A stretch of DNA of 64,000 bases from Neoechinorhynchus agilis (taxonomy: Eukaryota > Acanthocephala): contig CM121341.1 in NCBI GenBank assembly GCA_051530055.1, positions 496,001 to 560,000 on the forward strand, read 5' to 3'. Positions 18,740 to 28,460 of this stretch are shown here, one piece after another. The notes beneath the pieces were generated by a model. The model saw nothing but the letters and a program-made list of their open reading frames with translations, did not search any database and was not told the origin of the DNA. Position 1 is the first letter of the stretch; every line of letters begins with the position of its first letter. The position numbers and the translations under genes were made by a program.

Positions 18740-19903
18740 CATTAATAATAACACTTTTTATTTGTTGATGCACAAAGAAGAGGACCCATGTACCCTTGGG
18801 TCCCCATAAACACACGAATCTTGGTGGGATAAGAATCTGGCTATTGATTTTGGAGTGGATTACGAGTCCGGGCGGGAGGTAATGTCCGGTCGGGTTGAAA
18901 GGTCCGTTCTGGTGGAGATTGGTGGTTATTGTTTTCAGGAGCACTTGTAAGGTCGGGTCGTTTCTCCGATTCATTTCAAGTTATGATATCCGAGAAGATT
19001 GAGCAGCAAGGAAAAAAGAGTGTAGGTATAGGGAGGTGTGAGGTTGAGGGAGGATGATAAGAATTAGGATTACGAGTGTTATGCTCTTGTCGTTTTGATT
19101 GTTTTATGAAAATAGTGTCAAGGCATTCGGTGAGAGGGGGAAAGTAAGTTGTGCAAATTTTAGATGCTCCTTTATGAAATATTTCAAGGCGACGGATTTG
19201 AGATTTGGATAGGTTGCAAAAGACGGGATAACCGTAGGTGAGGGAGGGTAAAATAAAGCTGAAGTAAAATTTGTAGAGATCGAGTGAAGGGATTCCTAAA
19301 TGTCGGAGGCGTTTGAGGAGATCAATTTTAAAGGTGTTTGGTTTGAGGGAGAGGATGTGCGAGTCCCATTTCAAGTTTGATTGGAATTGGAAACCCAGAA
19401 TTCTGAGGAAGGTTGCTCGTAGAATGTTATTTAGAAGCTCAGGGAGGATTGATGGTATCATTTTCAAGCATTTAGAGAAATTCAGGTGGAGTTTGTGATT
19501 GGTGCAGAAATCTTTTATGCGTGTGATTTCGTTAGAGGTTAAGGAGAGGGAGAAGTGGAGTGGTGTGGGTGATATCGCCTGCGTATAAGTAGAGTTTAGG
19601 GTGAGAGGAGAGAGGTTTGAAGTCATTTGGAAAATATTAAAGAGAAATAGTGACAGCACAGCACCTTGAGGATAGACTGATAGAGGAGGTAGAACGACAG
19701 TGGATGTATTGTTTGCGATTGTGAAGATAAGATTCGAGCCAGCGGATCTGCCATAAGTTGAGATCAAAATCGGAGCAGACCTAGAGAAGGAGTAAATAAT
19801 TCACAGAGTCGAGTGCTTTCGACAAATCCAGTTGAAGGAGACGGATGATTTGGAAGGGATCATGGTCGAGGTTACGAAGGAGCGTGTCATAAGTGCAAAG
19901 TAG
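18740..19903 (-). mobile_element. CR1/Jockey-like LINE, 5'-truncated
   Basis: Minus-strand RT: LLQLDLSKALDSVNYLL near 19830, a VYPQGAVLSLFLFNIFQ motif near 19670 (family VPQGAxLSPLLFNIF), a decayed catalytic box reading TYTQAIS near 19590 (family YADDI), KLHLNFSKC near 19480, FLRILGFQFQSNLKWDSHI near 19380, then the C-terminal part LLKRLRHLGIPSLDLYKFY shared with the copy at 4985-5340. The 3' tail ends near 18740 after AATAAAAAGTGTTATT. Frames 19767-18976 and 20101-19781 are offset. The catalytic aspartates are gone, so the copy is dead. Confidence 0.82.
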
Positions 19904-19904
19904 G

Positions 19905-20180
19905 ACCTCAATCTTCTCGGATATCATAACTTGTAATGAATCTAAGGAAAGACCAACCTCACAACCTCTCCTGCAAACAATAACCACCAATCCCCACCAG
20001 AACGGACATGCCCAGACCGGATATTCAAACCCGAACGGACTTCCCCCGAACTTACCAAATCCGCATTTCATAGTTTCAATCCAATATGATTTATCGTTCA
20101 AGTAACGATTACCCTATCTTCATCAAAAACAATGTAAAAAGGATGACCTAAAAGTACACGGGTCCATTTCTTGTTAAAAT
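19905..20180 (+). mobile_element. LINE 3' fragment, opposite orientation, abutting the previous LINE
   Basis: From CAATCTTCTCGGATATCAT (19905) onward the plus strand repeats the 3' region of the family seen at 5318-5425, ending near 20178 after AAGTACACGGGTCC. It stands head to head with the minus-strand copy, so two separate insertions meet here. Confidence 0.7.
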
Positions 20181-20470
20181 GTCGATATGCGGGGTACCGG
20201 GAAATGCGATTGGAATTATTGTTTAGGTTTACATCCAATAAATGATTCTTTATTAAAGACGTCTCGAACCGTCGCGATACTTTAATTAAACAAAACATCC
20301 GTCAAGAGTTTAGGTCGTTCTTATTGATATATTCCCATAGACTCTATCTTGAATAATGCCTTTTAAGAAATTAAATAACAGATCGTGCTATAAAGTTGAG
20401 AATTTTTTTCATTTCACGCTCTTTATCGTCAAAAATCTAAACTAGTTTATATCGTTCTAGAAAATTAAAA
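20181..20470. other. Spacer, nothing seen
   Basis: AT-rich sequence downstream of POLR2E; no gene or repeat found. Confidence 0.35.
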
Positions 20471-21214
20471 TCACAATACTAATCTATAATATATGTATTT
20501 TCCAGAAGCTTCTGAAGATCTGACGATCCGCACTAAAGTTCCCTTTTCGAAGCCGTAATACTTGGCGACTGGATCGGTTCTTAGGAGAACTGGAAGTTGG
20601 TTTTCCGACAATCCATACTTTTCAAGAATCACTTTCTTTTCGTCCTCGCTCATTCTTATATGTGGCGGAACGAGTTCGTGTTGAGTTATGTTAAACATTA
20701 ATTCACTGTCCAGGAAGTGTTCAATGGTGCACTCATGTTTTCCGTGTTTCATTAGATTCATTGCTATTGGCGTTGGCAGTTCTTTTGAAATTAAAATACA
20801 ATGCTCGATCTTTTCCGTATAAAGTTTTAATATTGTCGTTTCGATAAAATGGATGCCAAACTTTTCGGATTCCACAAAATAGACAAGAAGATTCCTCGAT
20901 GCGGTCTGATCCGTAACAAGAATATCAAGATCGGCTCGCTTGATATCACCGTCGTGAGTTCGGAACTTTTCCATGAATTGTTCGAATGTTTCATTAAGTT
21001 CCTCATGTCGAATGGCATATCCTCTATCGCGAATCATTTGAAAAACCGTTTTTCGAATCCGAAAAAGAGCTCGATCTTTCATTGACTGCTCTGTTGGGAT
21101 ATTGCACTTCGTTATGAATTCGTCACCCGGAAGCTTACCAACGACGATCTTCTTAGATTCATCCTGTAACAAACTTGGACTTGAAGCTGTCGACTGTTTC
21201 GATTGCCCTGTCAT
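20471..21214 (-). CDS. POLR2E: RNA polymerase subunit RPB5 (RPABC1), shared by Pol I, II and III
   Basis: The 247-residue protein is in one exon. RPB5 sits at the lower jaw of all three nuclear polymerases and contacts downstream DNA. The N-terminal domain shows FRIRKTVFQMIRDRGYAI (family LWKIRKTxxQxxxDRGYxV), DLDILVTDQ, a strand with LLVYFVESEKFGI and the LMKHGKHECTIEHFLDSELMFNIT region. The highly conserved C-terminal domain runs HELVPPHIRMSEDEKK, YGLSENQLPVLLRTDPVAKY, and GFEKGTLVRIVRSSEASG to YRLVL at the end. It is longer than the 210-residue human protein because of a 40-residue Ser/Thr/Lys-rich N-terminal extension that is not part of the family fold; a later start is not available before the conserved IRKT motif except at MKDRALFRIRKT. 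Confidence 0.95.
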   Translation of the reverse strand: MTGQSKQSTASSPSLLQDESKKIVVGKLPGDEFITKCNIPTEQSMKDRALFRIRKTVFQMIRDRGYAIRHEELNETFEQFMEKFRTHDGDIKRADLDILVTDQTASRNLLVYFVESEKFGIHFIETTILKLYTEKIEHCILISKELPTPIAMNLMKHGKHECTIEHFLDSELMFNITQHELVPPHIRMSEDEKKVILEKYGLSENQLPVLLRTDPVAKYYGFEKGTLVRIVRSSEASGKYIYYRLVL

Positions 21215-21770
21215 GAATACGCCGGAACACGAGATGAGTATCGATAGGTAATAATGATTGAGTATTTAGGAGGTCTCTTCGATTCGTCACATCCTCGTTC
21301 CATCATAATTGCCAACAACAAATATTGTGTGTTGGTGTTTTTGTTTAGAGGATCAAATAACTAAATAAAACACAAACATTTTTGCTTACTAATGAGTTGT
21401 TGATTAACAGAAAGTTCAAGCTCGAAACTGATTTGAAAGTTTTCAACGAAGCGTTTTCTTTTTTGTAAATTTATTGCCCACTTTATCACAAATATGGCAA
21501 TCATCGCAATTTTTTAGTGTACCAACACATTCAAAAGCTTTTCAACAAAAATTTAAATTCCTGTACGCAGTTCTACTCTTCTTTTAGTTCCTATGAAAAA
21601 TTATTTTGAAAGTATACCGAAAAATAGACCAAAATCCTGAATGCGGCCTCTTTAAAGTTGACAAAATCTCGCGCTTTAAATACTCAGAAATTGATTTTCT
21701 TTTCTAACTTCACGGGGAACAGCTCTATAAGAATATTTCAAAAAAGATATTAAAAGTTGGCTCCCTGGAG
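21215..21770. other. Spacer upstream of POLR2E, no gene seen
   Basis: It should hold the POLR2E promoter; I see no clear element. Confidence 0.3.
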
Positions 21771-21842
21771 TTAAGAAATACTGGCGATATGTGGACGATG
21801 CGTTCATCATCGAAGATAACACAGAGGCCAAAAATTTAAATG
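21771..21842 (+). mobile_element. Penelope RT fragment
   Basis: The plus strand encodes KYWRYVDDAFIIEDNTEAKN, the catalytic YVDD box of a Penelope reverse transcriptase. It is cut off on the right by the LINE that begins near 21850. Confidence 0.65.
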
Positions 21843-22340
21843 AACCGTCGGATATTGCGAAGCTAATAAAATCAAAATGGGAGAAAGAGGAGAGCCTCGG
21901 AGGACACCGGCGAGAGGATAGTAGAGGGTTATGGTGGTGTCAATCTCATAACAAAAAGATTCGGTAAAAAGAATGTAATGGATCCTCATGATTAAATTAT
22001 GCGGGACGCTGAAATAGTCCAAAAATTTTATTACAAAAGAGAGCGAGATCTTATGAAAGGCTCAGGAAAGGTCGACAGCTAAAATGGCTCGAATGGCCAG
22101 GTGGGAATAACCGTATCTATAGTTGAGATTTGCCTTCCTGAAATCCATGGCAGTTGGGTGAGACGCAATTACGTCCGCCGATGAAGGAACGCAAACCGTT
22201 TGTAAGGGCGCGTTCGTATATGGTCACGAAGGAGTTCCGCAAGGATATAGGGCGTAGATCATTTGGCTGCTTGTTCGCTTTCTTGCCAGCAATATGCGAC
22301 GAGAGATATTGATCTCTCTCCATGCAAACGGCGAACATCT

Positions 22341-22351
22341 AAGCATCACAT
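22341..22351. repeat. Target-site duplication, left copy
   Basis: AAGCATCACAT, identical to 22650-22660 on the other side of the SINE. Confidence 0.9.
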
Positions 22352-22649
22352 TTTTTATTTATTTATTATCAAAGGCCACATACACTCATTGGTCTTGCGA
22401 CATCTTCTTTGATAGCTTCGGCTATATTTCTTTTTTTGAGCCTTTCGACTAACTTGCACACAACGGAAGCGCTTAGCCGCACTCGAAGGAACAGGGCCAA
22501 CCCCCTTTGGGGCCGATGGGCGATCTCAAAACCTGACCCCACCCCTTCCAGCAGCCTCGCACACCCGTGGAACCCAGCGACCGGTGGCGTTGAACCAGCT
22601 ACATATCAAGCGCATTATGAACACGCATACCACACGGCCACTGGGCCCC
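22352..22649 (-). mobile_element. tRNA-derived SINE with perfect 11-bp target duplication
   Basis: On the minus strand the element starts near 22649 with a tRNA-like head: an A-box-like TGGCCGTGTGG and a perfect B box GGTTCAACGCC about 35 bp further. A unique body follows with an AAGCGCTTCC stretch, and the 3' end is AATAAATAAATAAA. The 11 bases AAGCATCACAT occur on both sides (22341-22351 and 22650-22660). Without the SINE and one repeat, the host LINE frame reads HLANVMLRCSPFAW straight through. It was mobilised by a LINE in trans, as is usual for SINEs. Confidence 0.88.
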
Positions 22650-22660
22650 AAGCATCACAT
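22650..22660. repeat. Target-site duplication, right copy
   Basis: AAGCATCACAT, identical to 22341-22351. Confidence 0.9.
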
Positions 22661-24640
22661 TGGCCAAGTGTACGATGCAGTCGCCCGGTAGAAAATTAAA
22701 CACTTTAGTGCCCAAACTGGAATTTTATGACGCAAGTCTAGGACTGCCGATCCATACCTTGATGATATCTTCAGGAGCCAGATCAAACCTATTAGCTAAG
22801 ATTCTTCTAAAAACTACACGAGTTAACTCGTCCTTCAACGAGCCTACAGCGTGGAATTTAAAGATTTCGTCCAAAATGTGATCTATGGTTGAAGTAGACA
22901 GTCACGCAGTAATTTTAGATTCCCAAGGAATAAACTTTTTTCTTTGGAAGGCGTGCCACCATCTAGAGGAGAAAGGTGTAAGGTTTCCCATGAGAGCATC
23001 GTCGTTCTGTTGCTGCTGGCGGCATCGAGCTGCCCAGAATTGCTTGGAAAGGACACTGGCGAGGGCTCCGTCATCGGAACGCTTAGCGAGGAAAAGTTGA
23101 CGTCCAAGGAAGCGTAGAGAGCGACTCTCGTAGGGACGATTAAACACCCTCACCGTACGTTGGAGAAAAAGGTTCGTTACGGTGTTCAGGGCGGAATTGA
23201 TTAAAGGTAGCGCGTACGATGGATCGATGTGATAAGTAAATCCTGCTAGGAAGCGTTTACTGACTAGACGGAAAAAGGCAACGTTAAGTGGCGAAAAATG
23301 GTATGATTTGCGCAGCTCATCGTTGAGACCAGAGGACTATATTAATATATCGTAACCCGAGAGGTCAAACGAAGAGACTTGACGATCGTTCTGGATCGAA
23401 AAATTGAGATATCGTCTATAGATGACCCGGTCGAGGAAGGAATGTTGATTGGACGATAGATTGTGGAAGGCAGGTGTTTCAGGTATAGCGAGGGCGAAGA
23501 AAGACCACTGAATTTGCGATAGCTTTAGTCCACTTCAATGACGGGTTTCCATTTAACTCGGTCCTTAATACAAGGCCGATGGATAAAATATGGTCGTGTG
23601 TACAAATTGATAAAAGTAATATATTTACAATTAATTAGTATTTTAAAAAGCGAGTAAGACATTTCCGATGAAGTGAAGGAAGATATGAGTACTGGATCGA
23701 GGGAGGCTTTAAAAATGGAAGCAAGATCTTTAGACGCGACATTAGCAGATGGTGTCACGAAGGCTACATATTCCGCTGAATCAACCTGATCCGTAGATGA
23801 GAACACAGAGAATCTAAATTGCAGATACTTTTCGTTTTCTGAATTAGGACTATAGACACTCCGGATAGAAAACGCGCGAGCTTCCTGAGATTAGTCGCCC
23901 CACCACAGTTACATTGAAACATCCGAAGATTCCCCACCAATACTTGAGAGGAGCCATCAGTGTTTCCTGGCTGAGGCATTCTTGATTAGATCCACTGTGC
24001 CTTTGTTGATCAAATTCGTTTGGGTGGCGATGATAGCGGAGACAAACTCGTTGTCCGATTCCTCGACTTCCGTGCGATAGTCATCGTTGTCCTCCGCCGC
24101 TACATCGTTAAGCTTCTTCATTTTCGTGTATCTCATGTCTTCCTTTGTGGGTCTTTTAGAAGAATAGGTTTTTTGGATTGGGGCACCTGAAGCAAGAAGG
24201 TCAGGAAGCTTGAATATATTGTCAAAGAGCTTGCAAATCTTGCTCTCGAAGGTTGCGATCGATTCAGAGAAACGAGCTTGTATGATAGCCAAAAGTTTGT
24301 TACATGTCTCATCCATCAACATTTACTGCTTGTGATGAGGTAGGGGGCTCTTATGAAACCTGTCCAGAGAATCAACAGTGGCAGGTTGCTAAGTTCGTTG
24401 AACGTGCGTAATCCTTTAAACCTGACTCTTTTGGAACCACGTCCAGTTTTTCTTGAAGTGTGAACACCCGCGGTAAAAAACAGAGTGCTTTCCGCTACAA
24501 TTGGAACAATATTTGTTGTTGCCTTTGTTGGGCATTTATCCGCCGAGTGATCGGTTTATGAGCAATCGGTGCATTTGGTGCTCTTTGGATTTGGGCATTG
24601 TTATGGGAAAGTTTCCGAGATTTCGGAATTAGCGATGACC

Positions 24641-25310
24641 GCGAATGAAATTAAAGATTCCGATCTCATAAATATTCTTCATAAGACAGCAAGCTACGAG
24701 GAAAACTAACCGCTAATCGACATTATCAGTACAATAGGAAATAAGATTGTTGAAATATTTAATACCCAACCTCTAGAAATGTCCTTTTTTACATGGAAGA
24801 TGAATCAGGATCACAATTGAAGAAAAAATTACCAAACGAATCCATTTTAAAAAAAATCAACAAAGCTGTCAGTTTAAATGAACTTGAGCACCGAGAAACT
24901 ATGCGATCGTCTTAAAAGTATCTTGGACGAGAAGTTCACCGCTCGTAACCACGCGGTGCTAAAGCCGATATTCAGCGCGATGATTAAACGTGAAATAGCG
25001 CCGAGTAAAATTATCTCAATAACAATTTGATGGACAATCTTACTCAAGCTACTATAATTCCTCTAAATTTTGAACGCAAGGGTCAGATCGAAAAATTGAC
25101 GAGGAAAATAAATCGTACGACGGCTGATATTGATGAAGACAAGTTTGAATCTCGAAAACGAGTAGTGGTACGTAGAAATAAAACCGAAAGAAAAATGTTG
25201 GCGACGAAAACAACGGAACAGCAAAAAATGAAAGGTTTTTGAGTTCCCGAACATTGCAAGTAGCGAACCTGTCAACCCGAGCCTATTAGAAAAACATAGG
25301 AATGACAATA
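24641..25310. other. Unassigned stretch, perhaps remnant PLE body
   Basis: The plus strand has two short frames: one beginning MNLSTEKLCDRLKSILDEK near 24877, and a lysine/arginine-rich one at 25027-25242. I cannot identify either. A PLE terminus follows at once, so they may be a PLE 5' region; that is a guess. Confidence 0.3.
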
Positions 25311-25319
25311 ATCAAAACT

Positions 25320-25425
25320 ATATTTAGATGATTGAGAAGGCGAGGTTTCCTCGCGAAATATTTCAGAAGAATAAAATGATTTTTTACCTGGAGTATCTTC
25401 ACCACAAGTCAAAGTTAAACCTCAC
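25320..25425 (+). repeat. Decayed PLE terminal repeat
   Basis: It resembles the right ends at 54155-54262 and 17222-17325: TTTAGATGATTGAGAAG, then GCGAGG-TTT-CCTCGC, a perfect six-pair stem, GAAATATTT, and a downstream GTATCTTCACC that corresponds to GTATGTTCACC in the other copies. The first bases of the hammerhead core have mutated (TTGAGAA). Confidence 0.6.
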
Positions 25426-25734
25426 GATGGATTCTCTCGATATGAGTCTAAAATGCGTTTTATTATGTGGAACGTAGGTAATGCTCCGACGATATCATAA
25501 CGTAAAGCCAATGAATTAATATGTCGACGTAATACGATCGACACTAAAAAAATAAAACCGTACTTCTTCCGTATTTAAAAAGCTTTTTTCTCAACGTCTA
25601 ATTTAGTGCGCGCTTCATTTCACCGTTTTTATAGTACAGCGTCGATGTGTTCTTCTAAGTGACATAAAGTGAGTGCGAGCATTTCTACTTTTTATACTGA
25701 GAATTGATCCAGGTTCAATTAAAAAAGTAATTAA
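25426..25734. other. Spacer, nothing seen
   Basis: No gene or repeat recognised. Confidence 0.3.
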
Positions 25735-26935
25735 TCTTTCAATTTTTTCACCGGCAAGGCAAGGTCTACTAGCGCCCAAATGCCCAATCCCCCAGATGAC
25801 ACAGGCAATGAAGCTTGTTGCCACGCCTCATCTGAGAGCTGGACATTTAAAATACGCTCGAGACAAGCCTTCACCTTGCCGTCGAGCTTAGCCAATCCTT
25901 CCTTATGTTTGAAAAATGTTGCTGTGTGAACCTTGTACAATAATTTGGGGATGAAGAGCGCGTTCTTTATGAGAAACAAGGCTTCATGAGCCGAGAGAGC
26001 GCACACCCTATCGCACAGCAACGAAAGTTTCGGTATGATATGGCCGATCTCATCTTCCACATTGTAATCGAAGACGCAACTGCCCAGGTGGCTGAGTTGC
26101 TCCCGAGTCACGAGTTTCAGACCTGGAGCCACGGCCTCGAACCCAGCCATTAGTTCTTTGACTTTAGCGGCGTCTCCAATATTCAGTACAAGGAGCTCAC
26201 ATTTTCCAGCATTAAGCTCAATGCCCATCTTCGAGGTCTCCCTAATCAGCGTCTCCAGATCGCGCAGTACAACGGAGGGATCATCTCCGAGCGTAGCGTC
26301 ATCCAAGTAACAAGCGTTGAAGCTGGAATGGAGAGAATGCGCTATTGGATTTACTGTTAGGGAGAATGCGATTGGACCGAGGGGATCTCCTTGCTGCACT
26401 CCTCTTTCGGACCAAATGAGGTGGTCTTCGAAAAGCAAAGGAGTCGCCGTCCCTTAGGCATTGAGAAAATACTAGAAAGCTTCTGGGCATGATCTCTAAT
26501 TTCGCAGCACGCACGGCTCTGAGCTTCCCGTAGCAAAGGGACGCCGCGTGTGTGGATACCCTCGCAGCCAGCAACATCCGTTACTCCCTCGAAATCGCCG
26601 GTGGTGCCGCCAGTGCAGCGGAAGGGAGGAAAATACCGAAATATATTCAGTTATCGAGGGCTCACTATTTTGTCCCCTTTGGGGTAGAGACGTATGGAGC
26701 GCTCGGCAGCTCGGCATTCTCTCTGCTCCAGGATATCTCGAAGAAATTGAGAGGCAGCCGGAGACTCAAGAGCAGGTGTATTCCTTCGACAAAATATCTC
26801 GCTAGCAGTACAACGGGGCAATGCTGCCAGCATGATGGCGACGGTAGAGGAAGGACAAAAGCTGGAATTCGGCGGGAGTTGGTGAGTGTGTTAATTGTCG
26901 AGAAATGAAGATTGATTGAATACATTTGTAAACAG
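25735..26935. mobile_element. R2-like LINE copy with its RT segment inverted against its 3' end
   Basis: Left part (25735-26535) is minus-strand RT: GVQQGDPLGPIAFSLTV, the catalytic region CYLDDATLG, and a thumb through ASLPVSSGGLGIWALVDLA. Right part (26540-26935) is plus-strand 3' end: the endonuclease piece VDTLAASNIRYSLEIAGG to the tail and a 3' UTR. In the uninterrupted copy at 54.6-57.7 kb these parts lie in one direction, RT at about 55849-56690 and endonuclease from 57301. Here the RT part is flipped and about 600 bp between is lost, the pattern left by twin priming during LINE insertion. A short internal deletion lies near 26470-26500. The copy cannot function. Confidence 0.8.
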
Positions 26936-27479
26936 TCAATCATCCTCGTGTTTTATTGAGATTAAAAGATTCTATGGAAACAATTGTTTCCGTAAGGAAT
27001 GTAAAAAAAATTTTCACGGAATTACGGTAAAATTTTTAAATGCGGAAATCATTAAATCCCCTTATTGTTTCTTTGGCTTTCAAAATTCTATTCATTTTAA
27101 TCTTTCTGAGCCTTTTCGTGCGCTGCGATTTGTTGAGTTCGCTTTGGATTTAAACGCTTGGTTTCTCTTTTGATTGTCTTCGAATCAAGTATTCTACTGA
27201 GTTTCATTGGAATCTTCAATATGCCACAAGGCATTCATTAGCGTTTTCTGTTTGTTCTTAAGTCCTTTATGATGGTAGCTTGTCATTAGGCAAACCTTCG
27301 TCCCGGTAAAAAATTGTAGTACCCTCGCATTCCTTTCTAAGGCAAGGTAGTGTCGAAGTTTTTCATCGAATAACAATGCTCTGAAATCCGTCAAGATATC
27401 GTCCAATAATTCACCTATTGAGAAATCAAACTGCTCATGATTGTTGTGTGGTGGCGACAATTATTTTGTAAATTTATTG
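26936..27479. other. Spacer with an unassigned minus-strand ORF
   Basis: The 88-codon minus frame 27194-27460 is Leu/His-rich and looks like real protein composition, but I do not recognise it. It lies just after the 3' end of the next PLE. A 16-bp perfect palindrome GGAAACAATTGTTTCC lies near 26976. Confidence 0.3.
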
Positions 27480-28460
27480 AATCGATATTTCGGCTCAATT
27501 CAGTGCCTTTATCAAGATCTGAAAGGTCAGGATAACATTTACACGACTCTCATCTGTAAACCGTGATCCGCTTTGTTGCCTTCCACCGTTTTTAATTTTC
27601 GAATTATTATGGCACTGCGAATCATGATTTTGGTTTTATCAAAATCCATAAGGTGCCCATGATGGGCAAAATGATTGAGCACGGCAGAACTTCTATCAGT
27701 TCCCCTTTGAGTGCGTATTGATGCTCTTTAATTTTTAGGACTATATCGTTCGTCTGCTCAACGTAAGAACAATCACAGCTGATGCACGGAATTTTGTATA
27801 CCACACCTTTGGTCGCATCCTGACATCTCTTGTGTCCGACCCATGATCCTAAGGTGTTCTTCGTGCATATTGTGATGTCCTTGTCCTTTGGCGTTGTCAT
27901 CTTGATGATCCTCTTCAAATCACCGTTTATCGCTTCGTTGACATTGGGGATGCTAATGTGAATTCTAGATTTGTCCGTTATTCTTTTTGTTTTGCTCCTA
28001 GCCCACATGCTATATCTTCTAATCATGTTCGCTGGATATCCCCTGGTTTTAAGGATCATGTTTAGATGATTCAACTCTTTATTTAAACATTCGCTTGTTG
28101 AACAATACATGTAAGCCCTCGAATAAAGTGATCTCATGATGCTTATCTTGTCATTGATTGGTGACATCGTGTTGAAAGGAGCGATATTGGTAATAATCCG
28201 GACTTTCCGATAGACTCTGGTTGCAAAGATATCAGTTCGCTCAATTTCGATATCCAAGAAAGCAAACTTATGATCCTTTTCGGCATCTGCTGTCCGCTGT
28301 ACATTTGTATCCTTTGAATTGAGAATATAGGTAAAAACATCGACATCAACATCTTCATCAATCAAAATAAACGTGTCGTCAACATACCGCTGCCACATTA
28401 ATAATTCATCGATACCTTCTTTTGTTTTCTTAGAATGCTCTGCTTTTCTTGGCATTGGAT
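27480..28460 (-). mobile_element. Penelope-like element, second family, decayed
   Basis: The minus frame 28455-27622 gives a Penelope RT palm WQRYVDDTFILIDED, then DHKFAFLDIEIER and the thumb MWARSKTKRITDK, and a GIY-YIG region VVYKIPCISCDCSYVEQTND in which the family GxT reads EQT. The 3' terminus near 27490-27530 on the minus strand has CTTGATAAAGGCAC...GCCGAAATATCG, the usual PLE end with a degraded hammerhead core. It belongs to a different subfamily from 7099-8262. The 5' half of the RT is missing or unrecognisable. Confidence 0.8.

Larger units (their letters stand above)
21850..24640 (-). mobile_element. Jockey/CR1-like LINE with ORF1, endonuclease and RT parts
   Basis: Reading leftward from 24640: an ORF1 zinc knuckle (YCSNCSGKHSVFYRGCSHFK, about 24530-24440), the ORF1 tail (24322-23957), an endonuclease start LRMFQCNCGGATNLRKLARF near 23930-23870 ending in a VLIQKTKS stretch (family IQET), a decayed middle, then RT: NDLRPISLRNSF near 22250, RNCVSPNCHGFQEGKSQL near 22170 and GVLRGSPLSPIL near 21900. 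The element stops there, so the catalytic YADD and 3' end are missing. A SINE with target duplication sits inside it (22352-22649). Many frame breaks occur. It is the only LINE here that preserves part of its gag-like first ORF. Confidence 0.78.

Noticed and set aside
18740-20180. Head-to-head LINE pieces as twin priming
   Set aside because: Both pieces contain the element's 3' end, so they are two insertions, not one with an inverted 5' part.
26968-26992. 16-bp perfect palindrome GGAAACAATTGTTTCC
   Set aside because: Isolated, no repeat or operator context; probably chance.
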